NCBI GenBank assembly: GCA_903893795.1
Contig: CAITNO010000141.1
Span: 1-64,000, forward strand
Source of the DNA: Candidatus Hydrogenedentota bacterium
GTDB taxonomy: Bacteria; Hydrogenedentota; Hydrogenedentia; Hydrogenedentales; CAITNO01
Direction: 5' to 3'
Length of the DNA stretch: 64,000 bases
Positions 1-8,143 of the stretch are shown here, piece after piece (position 1 is the stretch's first letter; each line of letters opens with the position of its first letter). A program made the translations under genes and the position numbers. Under the pieces are notes generated by a model. That model saw only the letters and a list, made by a program, of their open reading frames with translations. It was not told the DNA's origin and ran no database searches.

Positions 1-279
1 GACATCGTTATCCTGGACAATCTGTCCGCGCATGACGACGAGGAAACAAGACAGCTTGTCGAATCGGTCCCGGCACGGTTGCTGCCCCTGCCCCCGTACA
101 GCCCCGACCTCAACCCCATCGAGAAGATGTGGAGCAAGGTAAAGGCGTTCCTGCGCGACGCCAAGGCGCGCACTCAAAGTGAACTCTACGATGCCATTGC
201 TGCGGCTTTGGAAACGGTCACACAACAAGACGCCGAAGGCTGGATTTCTTCGTGCGACTATACCGCATCTAAACCTTAA
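1..279 (+). CDS. IS630-family transposase, C-terminal fragment (5' end outside window)
   Basis: The reading frame is open from base 1 and stops at 277-279, leaving about 92 residues of the C-terminal half of a DDE transposase. Two family signatures are visible: LDNLSAH, which carries the second catalytic Asp, and PPYSPDLNPIEKMWSKVK, which carries the catalytic Glu of IS630/Tc1-mariner enzymes. The element cuts and pastes DNA, usually at TA targets. The N-terminus lies beyond the window edge, so it is not possible to say whether the copy is intact. No terminal inverted repeat was identified in the bases after the stop. Confidence 0.88.
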   Translation, partial: DIVILDNLSAHDDEETRQLVESVPARLLPLPPYSPDLNPIEKMWSKVKAFLRDAKARTQSELYDAIAAALETVTQQDAEGWISSCDYTASKP

Positions 280-349
280 AGTGCTCTAGCCCCGATTGTA
301 ATGCGGCGAGCCAGGGTTATTCTGAATGTAACACCCCGACGCAGATCGG

Positions 350-574
350 TCATGAACGCGTGGCTGCACGGGCGATCTCAATGAGTAACTTCAATGCCTC
401 GTTTACCGCTTTCTCATTGGGAAAGACTGCGGCAACTTCCGGCGACAGAACCACCACGTTACATGATTCGCGTAGTCTCTCGGCGTATTTGCCGCGCACA
501 GGAGTCTCTGCAAAATCGGACCTCGAATACTCTCCGCGCAAATCGTCTTCGTCTGTCGGCTTAGCCTTCTTCAT
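350..574 (-). CDS. small hypothetical protein, antitoxin-like
   Basis: A protein of about 74 residues starting MKKAKPTDEDDLRGEY. It contains PVRGKYAERLRE followed by NVVVLSPEVAAVFPNEKAV and a helical C-terminus. This pattern (DDL.xEY..., RGKYAER, NVVxL.PxVAxxFP) is familiar from short conserved proteins that often sit near toxin-antitoxin loci, so an antitoxin role is possible, but no toxin partner is adjacent. A GTG at 587-589 would add five residues; the ATG at 572-574 is preferred because the family usually begins at this point. It lies between the transposase remnant and pdxJ. Confidence 0.6.
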   Translation of the reverse strand: MKKAKPTDEDDLRGEYSRSDFAETPVRGKYAERLRESCNVVVLSPEVAAVFPNEKAVNEALKLLIEIARAATRS

Positions 575-600
575 AAGACTTTCGTTCACTTTCCGTTCCC

Positions 601-1371
601 TTACGCCCCCGCCCTAAACTTCGCCGCCTCGAAAAGCACGTCCTGTATTTCCTTCACCGCCCTGTCCAGGCCGATAAAGATCGCCCGGGCTATGATGTCA
701 TGGCCGATGTTGACCTCGTTCAGTCCCGGCAGCAGCGCCACAGGCCAGAGGTTGCGCACGGTCAGGCCGTGCCCGGCGTTGCAGCGCATCGGTGTCTCCC
801 CCACGAGCAGGGCGCACTGGTGCAGACGGTCCAATTCATGGGCAAGTGCCGCCTGTCCTTTGGCGTTGGCATAGGCGCCCGTGTGGAATTCCACATAATC
901 GGCGCCCACGGCGGCACTCGCCTCCACCTGGTGCGGGTCGGGGTCGATAAACATGCTCACGTGAATCCCGTGGGCGTGCATGCCCGCCGTGACATCAAAC
1001 AGCGCCGTGCGCTGCCCGGCCACGTCGAGCCCGCCCTCTGTCGTCACTTCCTGCCGGTTCTCGGGCACCAGGCAAACCGTATGCGGCTTGAGCCGGTGCG
1101 CGATGTCGATAATTTCCGGCGTGACGCCCATTTCGAGGTTGAGCCGCGCCTGAAGCACCTGGTGCAGTTCCTCCACGTCATGGTCCTGAATATGGCGCCG
1201 GTCGGCGCGCAGATGCACCGTGATCTGCTGGGCGCCGGCCGCCTCGCACACCTTCGCCGCGGCGATGACGTCGGGGTTGAGCCCCTTGCGCGCCTCGCGC
1301 AGCGTGGCCACGTGGTCAATGTTGACGCCCAGCTCTATCATCCTGAGCGAATGCGGTTCACTGCGGCTCAT
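601..1371 (-). CDS. pdxJ: pyridoxine 5'-phosphate synthase PdxJ
   Basis: A 256-residue cytoplasmic TIM-barrel enzyme that condenses 1-deoxy-D-xylulose 5-phosphate with 3-amino-2-oxopropyl phosphate to form pyridoxine phosphate, the last step of DXP-dependent vitamin B6 synthesis. Family signatures visible: GVNIDHVATLREAR near the N-terminus, QITVHLRADRRHIQD, CLVPENRQEVTTEGG, FIDPD, VEFHTGAYA and AGHGL. The start at 1369-1371 is chosen because AGGAGG lies 10 bases upstream; the frame stays open upstream but the extra residues are not PdxJ-like. It is the last gene of a minus-strand run from ftsH, 226 bases after glmM. Confidence 0.95.
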   Translation of the reverse strand: MSRSEPHSLRMIELGVNIDHVATLREARKGLNPDVIAAAKVCEAAGAQQITVHLRADRRHIQDHDVEELHQVLQARLNLEMGVTPEIIDIAHRLKPHTVCLVPENRQEVTTEGGLDVAGQRTALFDVTAGMHAHGIHVSMFIDPDPHQVEASAAVGADYVEFHTGAYANAKGQAALAHELDRLHQCALLVGETPMRCNAGHGLTVRNLWPVALLPGLNEVNIGHDIIARAIFIGLDRAVKEIQDVLFEAAKFRAGA

Positions 1372-1597
1372 GACTGTTCTGCCTCCTGTATATTTAGTGT
1401 CCGTCATCTTCCTGTTTTCTTGCGCAAGAGTTCGCGGCAAGTCCCGGGTCTTGCAGCCCGGGACGGTCCGTATCGAGCTTGCAGCGCTCCGAACGGTGCG
1501 CATGTCCTTGTCCACTTGCCATGCCCACCGGTATCTGTGTTCCCATTCTGGATTCTGGATTCTGGATTCTTTGGTTGCGGCCAGCGGCCGCACCAAG
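1372..1597. other. glmM-pdxJ spacer with two hairpins and an ATTCTGG tandem repeat
   Basis: No gene is seen here. A perfect 8-bp inverted repeat GTCCCGGG/CCCGGGAC lies at 1441-1464. Immediately beyond the glmM stop is a GC-rich hairpin TGCGGCC-AGC-GGCCGCA (1576-1592), without a U tract. Between them ATTCTGG is repeated in tandem (about 1547-1570); the same motif recurs at about 30509-30540. The hairpin could attenuate transcription between glmM and pdxJ, but this is inference. Confidence 0.5.
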
Positions 1598-2950
1598 CTA
1601 TGCCCCGGCAATTTCAGCCACGCGCGCGGTGAGCGCCGCGGCCGTCTGCTCGGCCCTGCGCAGGTCCTCATGTTGAACCATGATGCGGATGACGGGCTCC
1701 GTGCCCGAGCGGCGGATCACGACGCGGCCGCGTCCCTCCAACTGGGACTCTGTTTCGGCCGAAAGCGCCTCAATCGCCTCCTCACCAAGCCGTCTTCCCT
1801 TGTCATAAGGCACCTTGCGGTGACATTCCGGCATTTCATGGTAGACATGCGCCAGTGCCGACAGCGGCTGATCTTTGCGGATCATCGTGGCCAGCGCCTG
1901 CAGCGCGGCGATCATGGCGTCCCCCGTCGTGTTGTGCTCCAGCAGCGCCACATGCCCCGAAGGCTCTCCCCCCAGCACAAGCCCCTCTTTGAGCATGGCC
2001 TCGATGACATAACGGTCGCCCACGTTGGTGCGCACCACCCTTCCGCCGGCCCCGGCAAGGGCCAGTTCCAGACCGCCGTTGGCCATGATTGTGGTCGCGA
2101 CGGCGTTGCCCGGCAGCAGGCCCCGCTCAATCAGGTCCAGCCCCAGCACGCACAGGATCGCGTTCCCGTCAAGCAGGCGGCCGTTCTCGTCCGCCATGGC
2201 GATGCGGTCGCCGTCGCCGTCAAAGGCGATGCCCACATGGGCCTTTTCACGGATCACCGTGGCCCGCATCTCCTCCGGATGCACCGTGCCGAAGCCACTG
2301 TTGATGTTGAGTCCGTCGGGATGGTTGCCGATGGGAATGACCTCGGCGCCCAGTTCGGACAGCGTGTTGGGACCCACCTTGTAGGAGGCGCCGTTGGCGC
2401 AGTCCACCACAATGCGCAGCCCGTCCAGGCGCATCCCCTTGGGGAAGGACGCCTTGGTGAACTCGATATAGCGCCCGACCGCGTCGTCGATGCGCCGGGC
2501 AATGCCGATCTTCTCCCCCGTGGGTCGAATCTTGTCGATTTCTCCGGTGCTGATAATGCGCGCGATCTCGTCCTCAACCGCGTCCGGAATCTTGTAGCCG
2601 TCCGCGCCGAAGATCTTGATGCCGTTGTCCGCATAGTTGTTGTGCGAGGCGGAAATCATAACGGCCCCGTCGCAGCGCAGGCTCCGCATGATGTAGGAAA
2701 CACCCGGCGTCGGCAGCGGCCCCGTCAGCAGCACGCGCAGGCCCATGGAGCAAAGCCCCGCCGTCAGCGCATTCTCGATCATGTAGCACGAACGGCGCGT
2801 GTCCTTGCCGATCAGAATGGTGTGCTGCCGGTCCTCTTTCTGAAAGAAGTGTCCCGCCACACGGCCCACCTGAAGCGCCATTTCCGCAGTCATGGGGTGG
2901 ACGTTGGCCAGGCCCCGTATGCCGTCTGTTCCAAAAAGCCGGTCAACCAT
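1598..2950 (-). CDS. glmM: phosphoglucosamine mutase GlmM
   Basis: A 450-residue enzyme interconverting glucosamine-6-phosphate and glucosamine-1-phosphate, feeding UDP-GlcNAc for peptidoglycan and lipopolysaccharide. All four alpha-D-phosphohexomutase motifs are present: the catalytic phosphoserine loop ISASHNNYADNG, the metal loop FDGDGDR, the sugar loop GGEPSGH and the phosphate loop RRSGTEPVIRIM. The N-terminus RLFGTDGIRG is diagnostic and length is normal. The start overlaps the end of folP by 8 bases with AAGGA upstream inside folP, indicating translational coupling. Confidence 0.97.
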   Translation of the reverse strand: MVDRLFGTDGIRGLANVHPMTAEMALQVGRVAGHFFQKEDRQHTILIGKDTRRSCYMIENALTAGLCSMGLRVLLTGPLPTPGVSYIMRSLRCDGAVMISASHNNYADNGIKIFGADGYKIPDAVEDEIARIISTGEIDKIRPTGEKIGIARRIDDAVGRYIEFTKASFPKGMRLDGLRIVVDCANGASYKVGPNTLSELGAEVIPIGNHPDGLNINSGFGTVHPEEMRATVIREKAHVGIAFDGDGDRIAMADENGRLLDGNAILCVLGLDLIERGLLPGNAVATTIMANGGLELALAGAGGRVVRTNVGDRYVIEAMLKEGLVLGGEPSGHVALLEHNTTGDAMIAALQALATMIRKDQPLSALAHVYHEMPECHRKVPYDKGRRLGEEAIEALSAETESQLEGRGRVVIRRSGTEPVIRIMVQHEDLRRAEQTAAALTARVAEIAGA

Positions 2951-3782
2951 CTTTATCCGTCCTTCCGCGCGTGACGGCGTCGCAAACGCGCACCACCCGC
3001 GCCATGGTTTTCACATTATGCACACGCACACAGTGTACCCCCGCGGCCGCCGCAAGCGCCACCGCCGCCGCGGTGCCCTCGGTGCGGTCGGTGACCTCCG
3101 CACCAAGCACCGTCCCCAGAGTGGACTTGTTGGAAACGCCCAGCAGCAACGGGCGTCCCAAACAGTGAAACTCGCCGATGCGGCGCAGCAACAGCAGGTT
3201 CTGGTCCACCGTCTTGCCAAAACCAAACCCGGGGTCAAGCCAAATCTGGCTTTCCTGAATGCCCGCCGCCGTGGCAAACGCCATGCGCTCGTCAAAAAAG
3301 GCGCGAATGTCGTCCACCACGTCGTCGTAGCGGGGAGCCTGCTGCATGGTCCGCGGTTCGCCCTGCATGTGCATCAGCACGCACGGACAGCCCGATGCGG
3401 CAATCACGGCCGCCATCTCGGGGTCGCCCCGAAGTGCGGTCACGTCGTTGATCATCGCCGCGCCGAGCGACAGGGCGCGCCGGGCCGTTTCGGCATGGTA
3501 TGTGTCCACCGACACGGGAACCTGCAGTGGGACGAGCGCCTCCACAGCAGGCAGCACCCGGCACAGTTCTTCTCCTTTGGAAACCGGGTCGGCCCCGGGC
3601 CGTGTGGACTCCCCCCCCACGTCCAGAATGTCGGCGCCCTCGCGCACGAGTTGCGCCCCGCGGTCCCTTACGGCATCCACGTCGGGCAGACGTCCGCCGT
3701 CAAAGAAGGAGTCGGGGGTGACATTCACGATTCCCATGACCAGCGTCTTGCGCGGAAAAGGGGGCACACACAACGAAATCAT
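2943..3782 (-). CDS. folP: dihydropteroate synthase FolP
   Basis: A 279-residue TIM-barrel enzyme joining p-aminobenzoate to 6-hydroxymethyl-dihydropterin pyrophosphate in folate synthesis. Signature motifs: MGIVNVTPDSFFDGG, GGESTRPGADPVS, the DPGFGFGKT loop and GVSNKSTLG. The ATG at 3780-3782 has AGGAG 7 bases upstream. It lies 31 bases after ftsH and overlaps glmM, the ftsH-folP-glmM order seen in many bacteria. A normal full-length copy. Confidence 0.97.
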   Translation of the reverse strand: MISLCVPPFPRKTLVMGIVNVTPDSFFDGGRLPDVDAVRDRGAQLVREGADILDVGGESTRPGADPVSKGEELCRVLPAVEALVPLQVPVSVDTYHAETARRALSLGAAMINDVTALRGDPEMAAVIAASGCPCVLMHMQGEPRTMQQAPRYDDVVDDIRAFFDERMAFATAAGIQESQIWLDPGFGFGKTVDQNLLLLRRIGEFHCLGRPLLLGVSNKSTLGTVLGAEVTDRTEGTAAAVALAAAAGVHCVRVHNVKTMARVVRVCDAVTRGRTDKDG

Positions 3783-3813
3783 GGGTGGCTCCTATCGACG
3801 CCGACCGGCCAGG

Positions 3814-5787
3814 TCAGGTGGCTTCCGGCACCGCATCGCCCGGAACATCGTCCCCGGCGGATTCTGCGGTAATGGGCTTAGGAATGGACGGGGGCAGTTC
3901 CTCGTCCAGCACGATCCCGTTCTTCTGCCCGTCGTCGTGGTTGCGCTCAGGCAGCAGGTCCGCGCCGCCAACCTCGCGGATAATCACGTCGATCTCCGGC
4001 GCTGCCAGCGTTTCCCGCTCCACCAACGCCTCGGCCAGCGCCTTGAGCACCGGCATGTGCGTGCGGAGCAGCTCCCGGGCCTCCCGGTACGCCTCCTCGC
4101 AAATGCTGTGAATTTCACGGTCCACCGACGAGGAGGTCTCCTCGCTGAAATCGCGCATCCGCGCGAAATCGCGGCCCAGAAACACCTCGTCGTCGCCGCC
4201 GAAGGTGATCGGGCCAAGACTGCTCATGCCCCACTCGCACACCATCTTGTGCGCCAGCCGGGTGGCGTGCTTGAGGTCGCTCATGGCGCCGCTGTTGAAT
4301 TCGCCAAACACCAGTTCCTCGGCCGCGCGTCCGCCCATCACCATGCGGATGCTGGCAAGGCAGTACGACCGCGAAATGCTGTAGCGGTCCTCCTCGGGGA
4401 GCGAACTGGTGATGCCCAGGGCCCGGCCCCGCGGAATGATGGTCACCTTGTGCACGGGGTCGGCGTTTACCAGCAGCCGCGCCACCAGCGTGTGGCCCGC
4501 CTCATGGTACGCCGTGCTCAGTTTATCCTTGTCGCTCATGACGAGGCTGCGCCGGGCCGGACCCATCAGGACGCGATCCTTGGCGTCCTCGAAATCGATC
4601 ATGTTGACCCGTTCCTGGACACGGCGCGCCGCAAGCAGGGCCGCCTCATTCACCATGTTGGCCAGGTCGGCCCCGGAAAAGCCCGGTGTGCCCCGTGCCA
4701 GCACGCCAAGATCAACATCCGGCGCCAGCGGCACCTTCTGGTTGTTCACATGGATGCTCAAGATCGCCTTGCGCCCCTTGATGTCCGGGTTGGGCACCAC
4801 GATTTGCCGGTCAAAACGGCCGGGACGCAGCAGCGCCTGATCCAGCACGTCCGGCCGGTTGGTCGCGGCCATCAGGATGACGCCGTCATTGGTGTTGAAC
4901 CCGTCCATTTCGACCAGCAACTGGTTCAGCGTCTGCTCTCGCTCGTCGTGTCCGCCGCCCAGTCCCGCGCCCCGCTGGCGGCCCACCGCGTCAATTTCGT
5001 CAATGAAAATAATGCAGGGTGCGTGTTTGTGGCCCTGCTGGAACAGGTCGCGCACGCGGCTCGCGCCCACGCCCACGAACATCTCCACAAAGTCCGAACC
5101 GCTGATGCTGAAGAAGGGCACATTCGCCTCGCCGGCCACGGCCCGCGCGAGCAGGGTCTTGCCCGAACCGGGCGCACCCACCAGCAGCACACCGCGCGGT
5201 ATCTTCCCGCCCAGATGGGTGAAGCGCTTGGGGTCCTTCAGGAACTCGATTATCTCCTGCAGCTCCTCCTTCGCATCGTCCACACCCGCCACATCGTTGA
5301 ACGTGACGGTCTTGTCGCCCTGGTTGGCCAGCCGGGCACGGCTCTTGCCGAAAGACATGGCCTTATTGCTGCCGCCCTGCATCTGGCGGAACATGAAAAA
5401 CCAGAACAGACCGAAGATCAGCACCAGCGGCAGCACATTGAAAAGCAGACCCGTCCAAATGGCGTTGTCCACTTCGTAACGCCACGGGGCCTTGTTGGTT
5501 TCAAGCTCCTGCTTCCACTCGTCCTTGAACTTGTCCGTCTTGAAATCCAGCGTTTCGCGGCCGTCCACCTTGGCCTTGTCTTTGAACTTGGCGTGAACCT
5601 GCAGGAGGTTGTTGCCAGCCTCCTTGATCACGACCGAATCAACATTGTTGGCCGTAAGCTGGGCCACAAAATCCGGTTCGCCAAGATCCTTCTTCTGCGG
5701 CTGAATCTTGCTGAAATTTAGGAGAGCCAGGATCACGATGATCAGAAGGACTATCCAGAGTGATGCACCTTTGAGTAAACTATTCAT
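3814..5787 (-). CDS. ftsH: ATP-dependent zinc metalloprotease FtsH
   Basis: A 657-residue membrane-anchored AAA+ protease that degrades misfolded membrane and selected cytosolic proteins. Order: a first transmembrane helix at about residues 8-25, a periplasmic domain, a second helix around residues 110-130 (VLPLVLIFGLFWFFMF), an AAA domain with Walker A GAPGSGKT, Walker B IIFIDEID and the second region of homology, then the M41 peptidase domain with zinc motif HEAGH. Length is typical. The ATG at 5785-5787 lacks a clear Shine-Dalgarno sequence. It appears to be the first gene of the ftsH-folP-glmM-pdxJ run. Confidence 0.97.
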   Translation of the reverse strand: MNSLLKGASLWIVLLIIVILALLNFSKIQPQKKDLGEPDFVAQLTANNVDSVVIKEAGNNLLQVHAKFKDKAKVDGRETLDFKTDKFKDEWKQELETNKAPWRYEVDNAIWTGLLFNVLPLVLIFGLFWFFMFRQMQGGSNKAMSFGKSRARLANQGDKTVTFNDVAGVDDAKEELQEIIEFLKDPKRFTHLGGKIPRGVLLVGAPGSGKTLLARAVAGEANVPFFSISGSDFVEMFVGVGASRVRDLFQQGHKHAPCIIFIDEIDAVGRQRGAGLGGGHDEREQTLNQLLVEMDGFNTNDGVILMAATNRPDVLDQALLRPGRFDRQIVVPNPDIKGRKAILSIHVNNQKVPLAPDVDLGVLARGTPGFSGADLANMVNEAALLAARRVQERVNMIDFEDAKDRVLMGPARRSLVMSDKDKLSTAYHEAGHTLVARLLVNADPVHKVTIIPRGRALGITSSLPEEDRYSISRSYCLASIRMVMGGRAAEELVFGEFNSGAMSDLKHATRLAHKMVCEWGMSSLGPITFGGDDEVFLGRDFARMRDFSEETSSSVDREIHSICEEAYREARELLRTHMPVLKALAEALVERETLAAPEIDVIIREVGGADLLPERNHDDGQKNGIVLDEELPPSIPKPITAESAGDDVPGDAVPEAT

Positions 5788-6288
5788 ATAACTTGTGTTA
5801 ATTGGCCTTGTGTTCTTGGTTTGAGAAGGGCATTATGCAACGTTTAGGAATCATAACATACGGGCAGACCCCGTACAATCCCGCAAATGTCAATAGCGGA
5901 CATCTTTTTACAGATTTTACATTCCCCAAACACCCAGAAAGCCCCCCGCCGGAGGACTGCCCCCAAGGATTCACCAACACCCGCCGGGGGACTGCCCCCA
6001 TTTTCAGCCACAAACCCCAACCCTGCCAACCAATACCACCCCCTGAAAATGGGGGCTGTACCAGAGCCACCACCACCCACAGGAACCATCCGCCGGGGGA
6101 CTGTCCCCATTTTCAGCCACAAACCCCACCCTGCCAACCAATACTATCCTCTGAAAATGGGGGCTGTACCCGCGTACCCGAGCACCCAAATCCCACTGAA
6201 ACTTGACGTCCTCCGGGCTGGTCCGGTTATCATGCGTCGCGCCATGGCGGCGCTGACGACTCCCTTACCCATCTGGAGAAGCATTCCC
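5788..6288. other. intergenic region between ftsH and the esterase gene
   Basis: 500 bases with no supportable gene. Short frames on both strands arise from the repeats described separately at 5981-6170. The region must hold the promoters for the divergent ftsH (minus) and esterase (plus) genes, but no convincing -35/-10 pair was picked out. Confidence 0.6.
5981..6170. repeat. two copies of an 80-bp palindromic repeat (GGGGACTGYCCCC family)
   Basis: Two head-to-tail copies, at 5981-6062 and 6091-6170. Each begins CGCCGGGGGACTGYCCCC, has arms CCCCATTTTCAG and CTGAAAATGGGG separated by about 35 bases, and ends GGCTGTACC. A partial copy (CGCCGGAGGACTGCCCCC) lies at about 5948-5965. The inverted arms would form a long hairpin. 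The GGGGACTGTCCCC motif resembles palindromes mobilised by REP-associated tyrosine transposases, but no such transposase is in the window. Confidence 0.8.
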
Positions 6289-7380
6289 ATGTTGAAAAAG
6301 GCGCTCAAAATCGCAGGCGGCACACTGTTGGGCCTCTTCGTGCTCGCCATGCTCCTCAAGGTCTACAGCGACAGCAAGTATTTCGACAACTACGACCCCA
6401 AGGCGCCCTACAACATCCAGGTGATGGAAACGGAGCCAGTAAACGCGGAAAACCCGGCGCTGGGCTATGAGATCACGAGATTCACCTTCGACGGCTACGC
6501 CGGAGAAAAAGTGCCCACCCTGCTCAGCCTGCCCATGAAGCACAGCAAACCGCTCCCGGCCATCGTCTTCCTGCACGGCATCGGCCAAAACAAGGGCTTC
6601 CTGAAAGAGATTACCGCCCCCTTCAACCAGACCGGCTTCGCCCTCTGCAGCATGGACCAGTACATGCAGGGCGAACGCAAACTGCCGTCAGGCACCTCGC
6701 CCCTTGCAAGCGCCCGCGCTTTCCAGCAGCGCCCCGCCAAGACCATCAACGAAACGCGCCGTCTGATTGGCTACCTGGCCAGCCGTCCCGACATCGACCC
6801 CTCACGCATCTATCTGGTCGGTGCCAGCTACGGCGCCATCACCGGCAGCACGGTCATGGCCTGGGACAAACGCGTTCGGGCAGGCGTGCTGGTCTACGGC
6901 GGCGGCGACCTCGGCAAACTCATCAATTCCACCGCAACCCGCCTGGGCATTGCCGCGGGCTTCGGCTGGATCGACGCAAAGAAGTTCAACCCCGAAAAGC
7001 CGCCCCTGCCCACGCTCACGCCCACCCAGGACAAAATAGTCGGCGCCATCATCTGGTGCGTCACCCCCCTGGCCCGGTATTTCGGGGGAGTGATGGACCC
7101 CATACACTACGTGGACAAGATCTCCCCCACCCCGGTCTATTTCCAGGACGGCAAGTTTGACGTCCTCGTCCCCGCCCCGGCCGGCAAGGCCCTGCAGGAC
7201 AAGGCCAAGGAGCCCAAGAAAATCACCTGGTACGATTCCGACCACGTCGGCATCAATCTGGAGCACACGAAAATCGTCCTCCACGACGCCCTCCAGTGGC
7301 TGGTCGACCAGGACAACCCCCTGCGCACCGCCGAGGACCAGATAAAGGAACTCCCCACCTTCGACGTCAAGAAAACCTGA
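6289..7380 (+). CDS. secreted or membrane-anchored alpha/beta hydrolase (dienelactone hydrolase-like esterase)
   Basis: A 363-residue protein whose start at 6289 has GGAGA upstream. An N-terminal hydrophobic segment (GGTLLGLFVLAMLLKV) serves as signal or anchor. An alpha/beta hydrolase fold follows, with the oxyanion-region FLHGIGQNKG, a nucleophile elbow GASYG, a candidate acid in QDGKFDVLVP and a candidate His in DSDHVGINLEH. The substrate is unknown; related proteins are esterases or peptidases. It is convergent with rmlC, with a GC-rich hairpin between them. No operon partner. Confidence 0.8.
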   Translation: MLKKALKIAGGTLLGLFVLAMLLKVYSDSKYFDNYDPKAPYNIQVMETEPVNAENPALGYEITRFTFDGYAGEKVPTLLSLPMKHSKPLPAIVFLHGIGQNKGFLKEITAPFNQTGFALCSMDQYMQGERKLPSGTSPLASARAFQQRPAKTINETRRLIGYLASRPDIDPSRIYLVGASYGAITGSTVMAWDKRVRAGVLVYGGGDLGKLINSTATRLGIAAGFGWIDAKKFNPEKPPLPTLTPTQDKIVGAIIWCVTPLARYFGGVMDPIHYVDKISPTPVYFQDGKFDVLVPAPAGKALQDKAKEPKKITWYDSDHVGINLEHTKIVLHDALQWLVDQDNPLRTAEDQIKELPTFDVKKT

Positions 7381-7405
7381 GCCTCAAGCTTTTCCAGCAC
7401 CCATC

Positions 7406-7433
7406 ACGGCGCGGCCGCTCCCGGTCGCGCCGT
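7406..7433. terminator. hairpin between convergent esterase and rmlC genes
   Basis: Perfect 8-bp stem ACGGCGCG/CGCGCCGT with a 12-base loop, placed 25 bases after the esterase stop and before the rmlC stop. There is only a poor U tract (TTCCTGTTAT), so it may be a weak bidirectional terminator or one more intergenic palindrome. Confidence 0.4.
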
Positions 7434-7465
7434 TCCTGTTATACGCCACCGCGCCGTACACAGCA

Positions 7466-8044
7466 TTAAACGGCTGTTCGTCCGTGCCCGTCCGTGTATG
7501 TCCGTGTCCGTCCGGATTCAGTGTCCGCCAAGCGCGGCGCATTCCTATCCCGCTCGGACAGCAGCGGTGCCGACACCGGCCACTTGATCCCAATCTCCGG
7601 ATCGTCCCACGCCACCGCAAACTCATCACCGGGACGGTAGAAATCGGTGCATTTGTATTCGATTTGCGCCACATCGCTCAGCACGCAGAAGCCGTGGGCG
7701 AATCCCGGCGGAATATACAACTGCCGAAAATTCTCCGCCGACAGCGTCACGGCCCCATACCGCCCGAAAGTGGCCGAACCGGGGCGCAGGTCCACCGCCA
7801 CATCCCATATTTCCCCCTCGATCACGCGGATGAGCTTGCCCTGCGGATGGCTCAACTGGCCATGCAGACCGCGCAGTGTTCCCCTCACCGACCGGGACTG
7901 GTTGTCCTGAACAAAGACAGCGTCGATGCCGCCGTCGCGGTACTTGTCCCCATGATAGGTTTCCAAAAAGAAACCGCGCGCGTCCCGGTACACATCGGGC
8001 TCGACAATGACCAGTCCTTCAATTTCCGTGGCGATAAACTGCAT
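7466..8044 (-). CDS. rmlC: dTDP-4-dehydrorhamnose 3,5-epimerase RmlC
   Basis: A 192-residue cupin epimerase acting on dTDP-4-keto-6-deoxyglucose in dTDP-L-rhamnose synthesis. Motifs seen: FLETYHGDKY, FVQDNQSRSVRGTLRGLHGQ (with the catalytic His), GEIWDVAVDLRPGS and YIPPGFAHGFCVLSD. The ATG at 8042-8044 has GGAG 10 bases upstream; an ATG at 8051-8053 would add three residues. No other rml gene is nearby. The last 16 or so residues (after ERDRNAPRLAD) are encoded by a TCCGTG-type dispersed repeat and look like a non-conserved extension. Confidence 0.93.
   Translation of the reverse strand: MQFIATEIEGLVIVEPDVYRDARGFFLETYHGDKYRDGGIDAVFVQDNQSRSVRGTLRGLHGQLSHPQGKLIRVIEGEIWDVAVDLRPGSATFGRYGAVTLSAENFRQLYIPPGFAHGFCVLSDVAQIEYKCTDFYRPGDEFAVAWDDPEIGIKWPVSAPLLSERDRNAPRLADTESGRTRTYTDGHGRTAV
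7479..7515. repeat. TCCGTG-type repeat overlapping the rmlC 3' end
   Basis: GTCCGTGCCCGTCCGTG and related units occur in tandem. Similar stretches are found at about 39804-39824, 40831-40857 and 47286-47323, all between genes. Here the repeat supplies the last codons of rmlC. Confidence 0.6.
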
Positions 8045-8112
8045 GGATGCCATACTCCGGCGGTTGAGATTCACAACTGTGCCCATGATACCCGAACCGG
8101 ACCCGGCGGGGC

Positions 8113-8118
8113 TATAAT
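8113..8118 (+). promoter_or_regulatory. candidate -10 box upstream of the hybrid kinase
   Basis: A perfect TATAAT 25 bases before the kinase ATG in the 99-base divergent spacer from rmlC. No good -35 hexamer at 16-18 bases was found, so this is only a candidate. Confidence 0.35.
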
Positions 8119-8143
8119 GGCGGCGTTTTTCGGAGGCCTTTCC

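Noticed and set aside
3346..5721. 791-residue open frame on the plus strand opposite ftsH and folP
   Set aside because: Complement of two clear housekeeping genes; its sequence is His/Arg/Gln-rich without any motif.
5981..6170. possible CRISPR array from regularly spaced repeats
   Set aside because: Only two units of 80 bp, each itself an inverted repeat with near-identical centres; no spacers and no cas genes.
5802..6206. 134-residue and overlapping short frames upstream of the esterase
   Set aside because: They are translations of the 80-bp palindromic repeats and have no independent coding signal.
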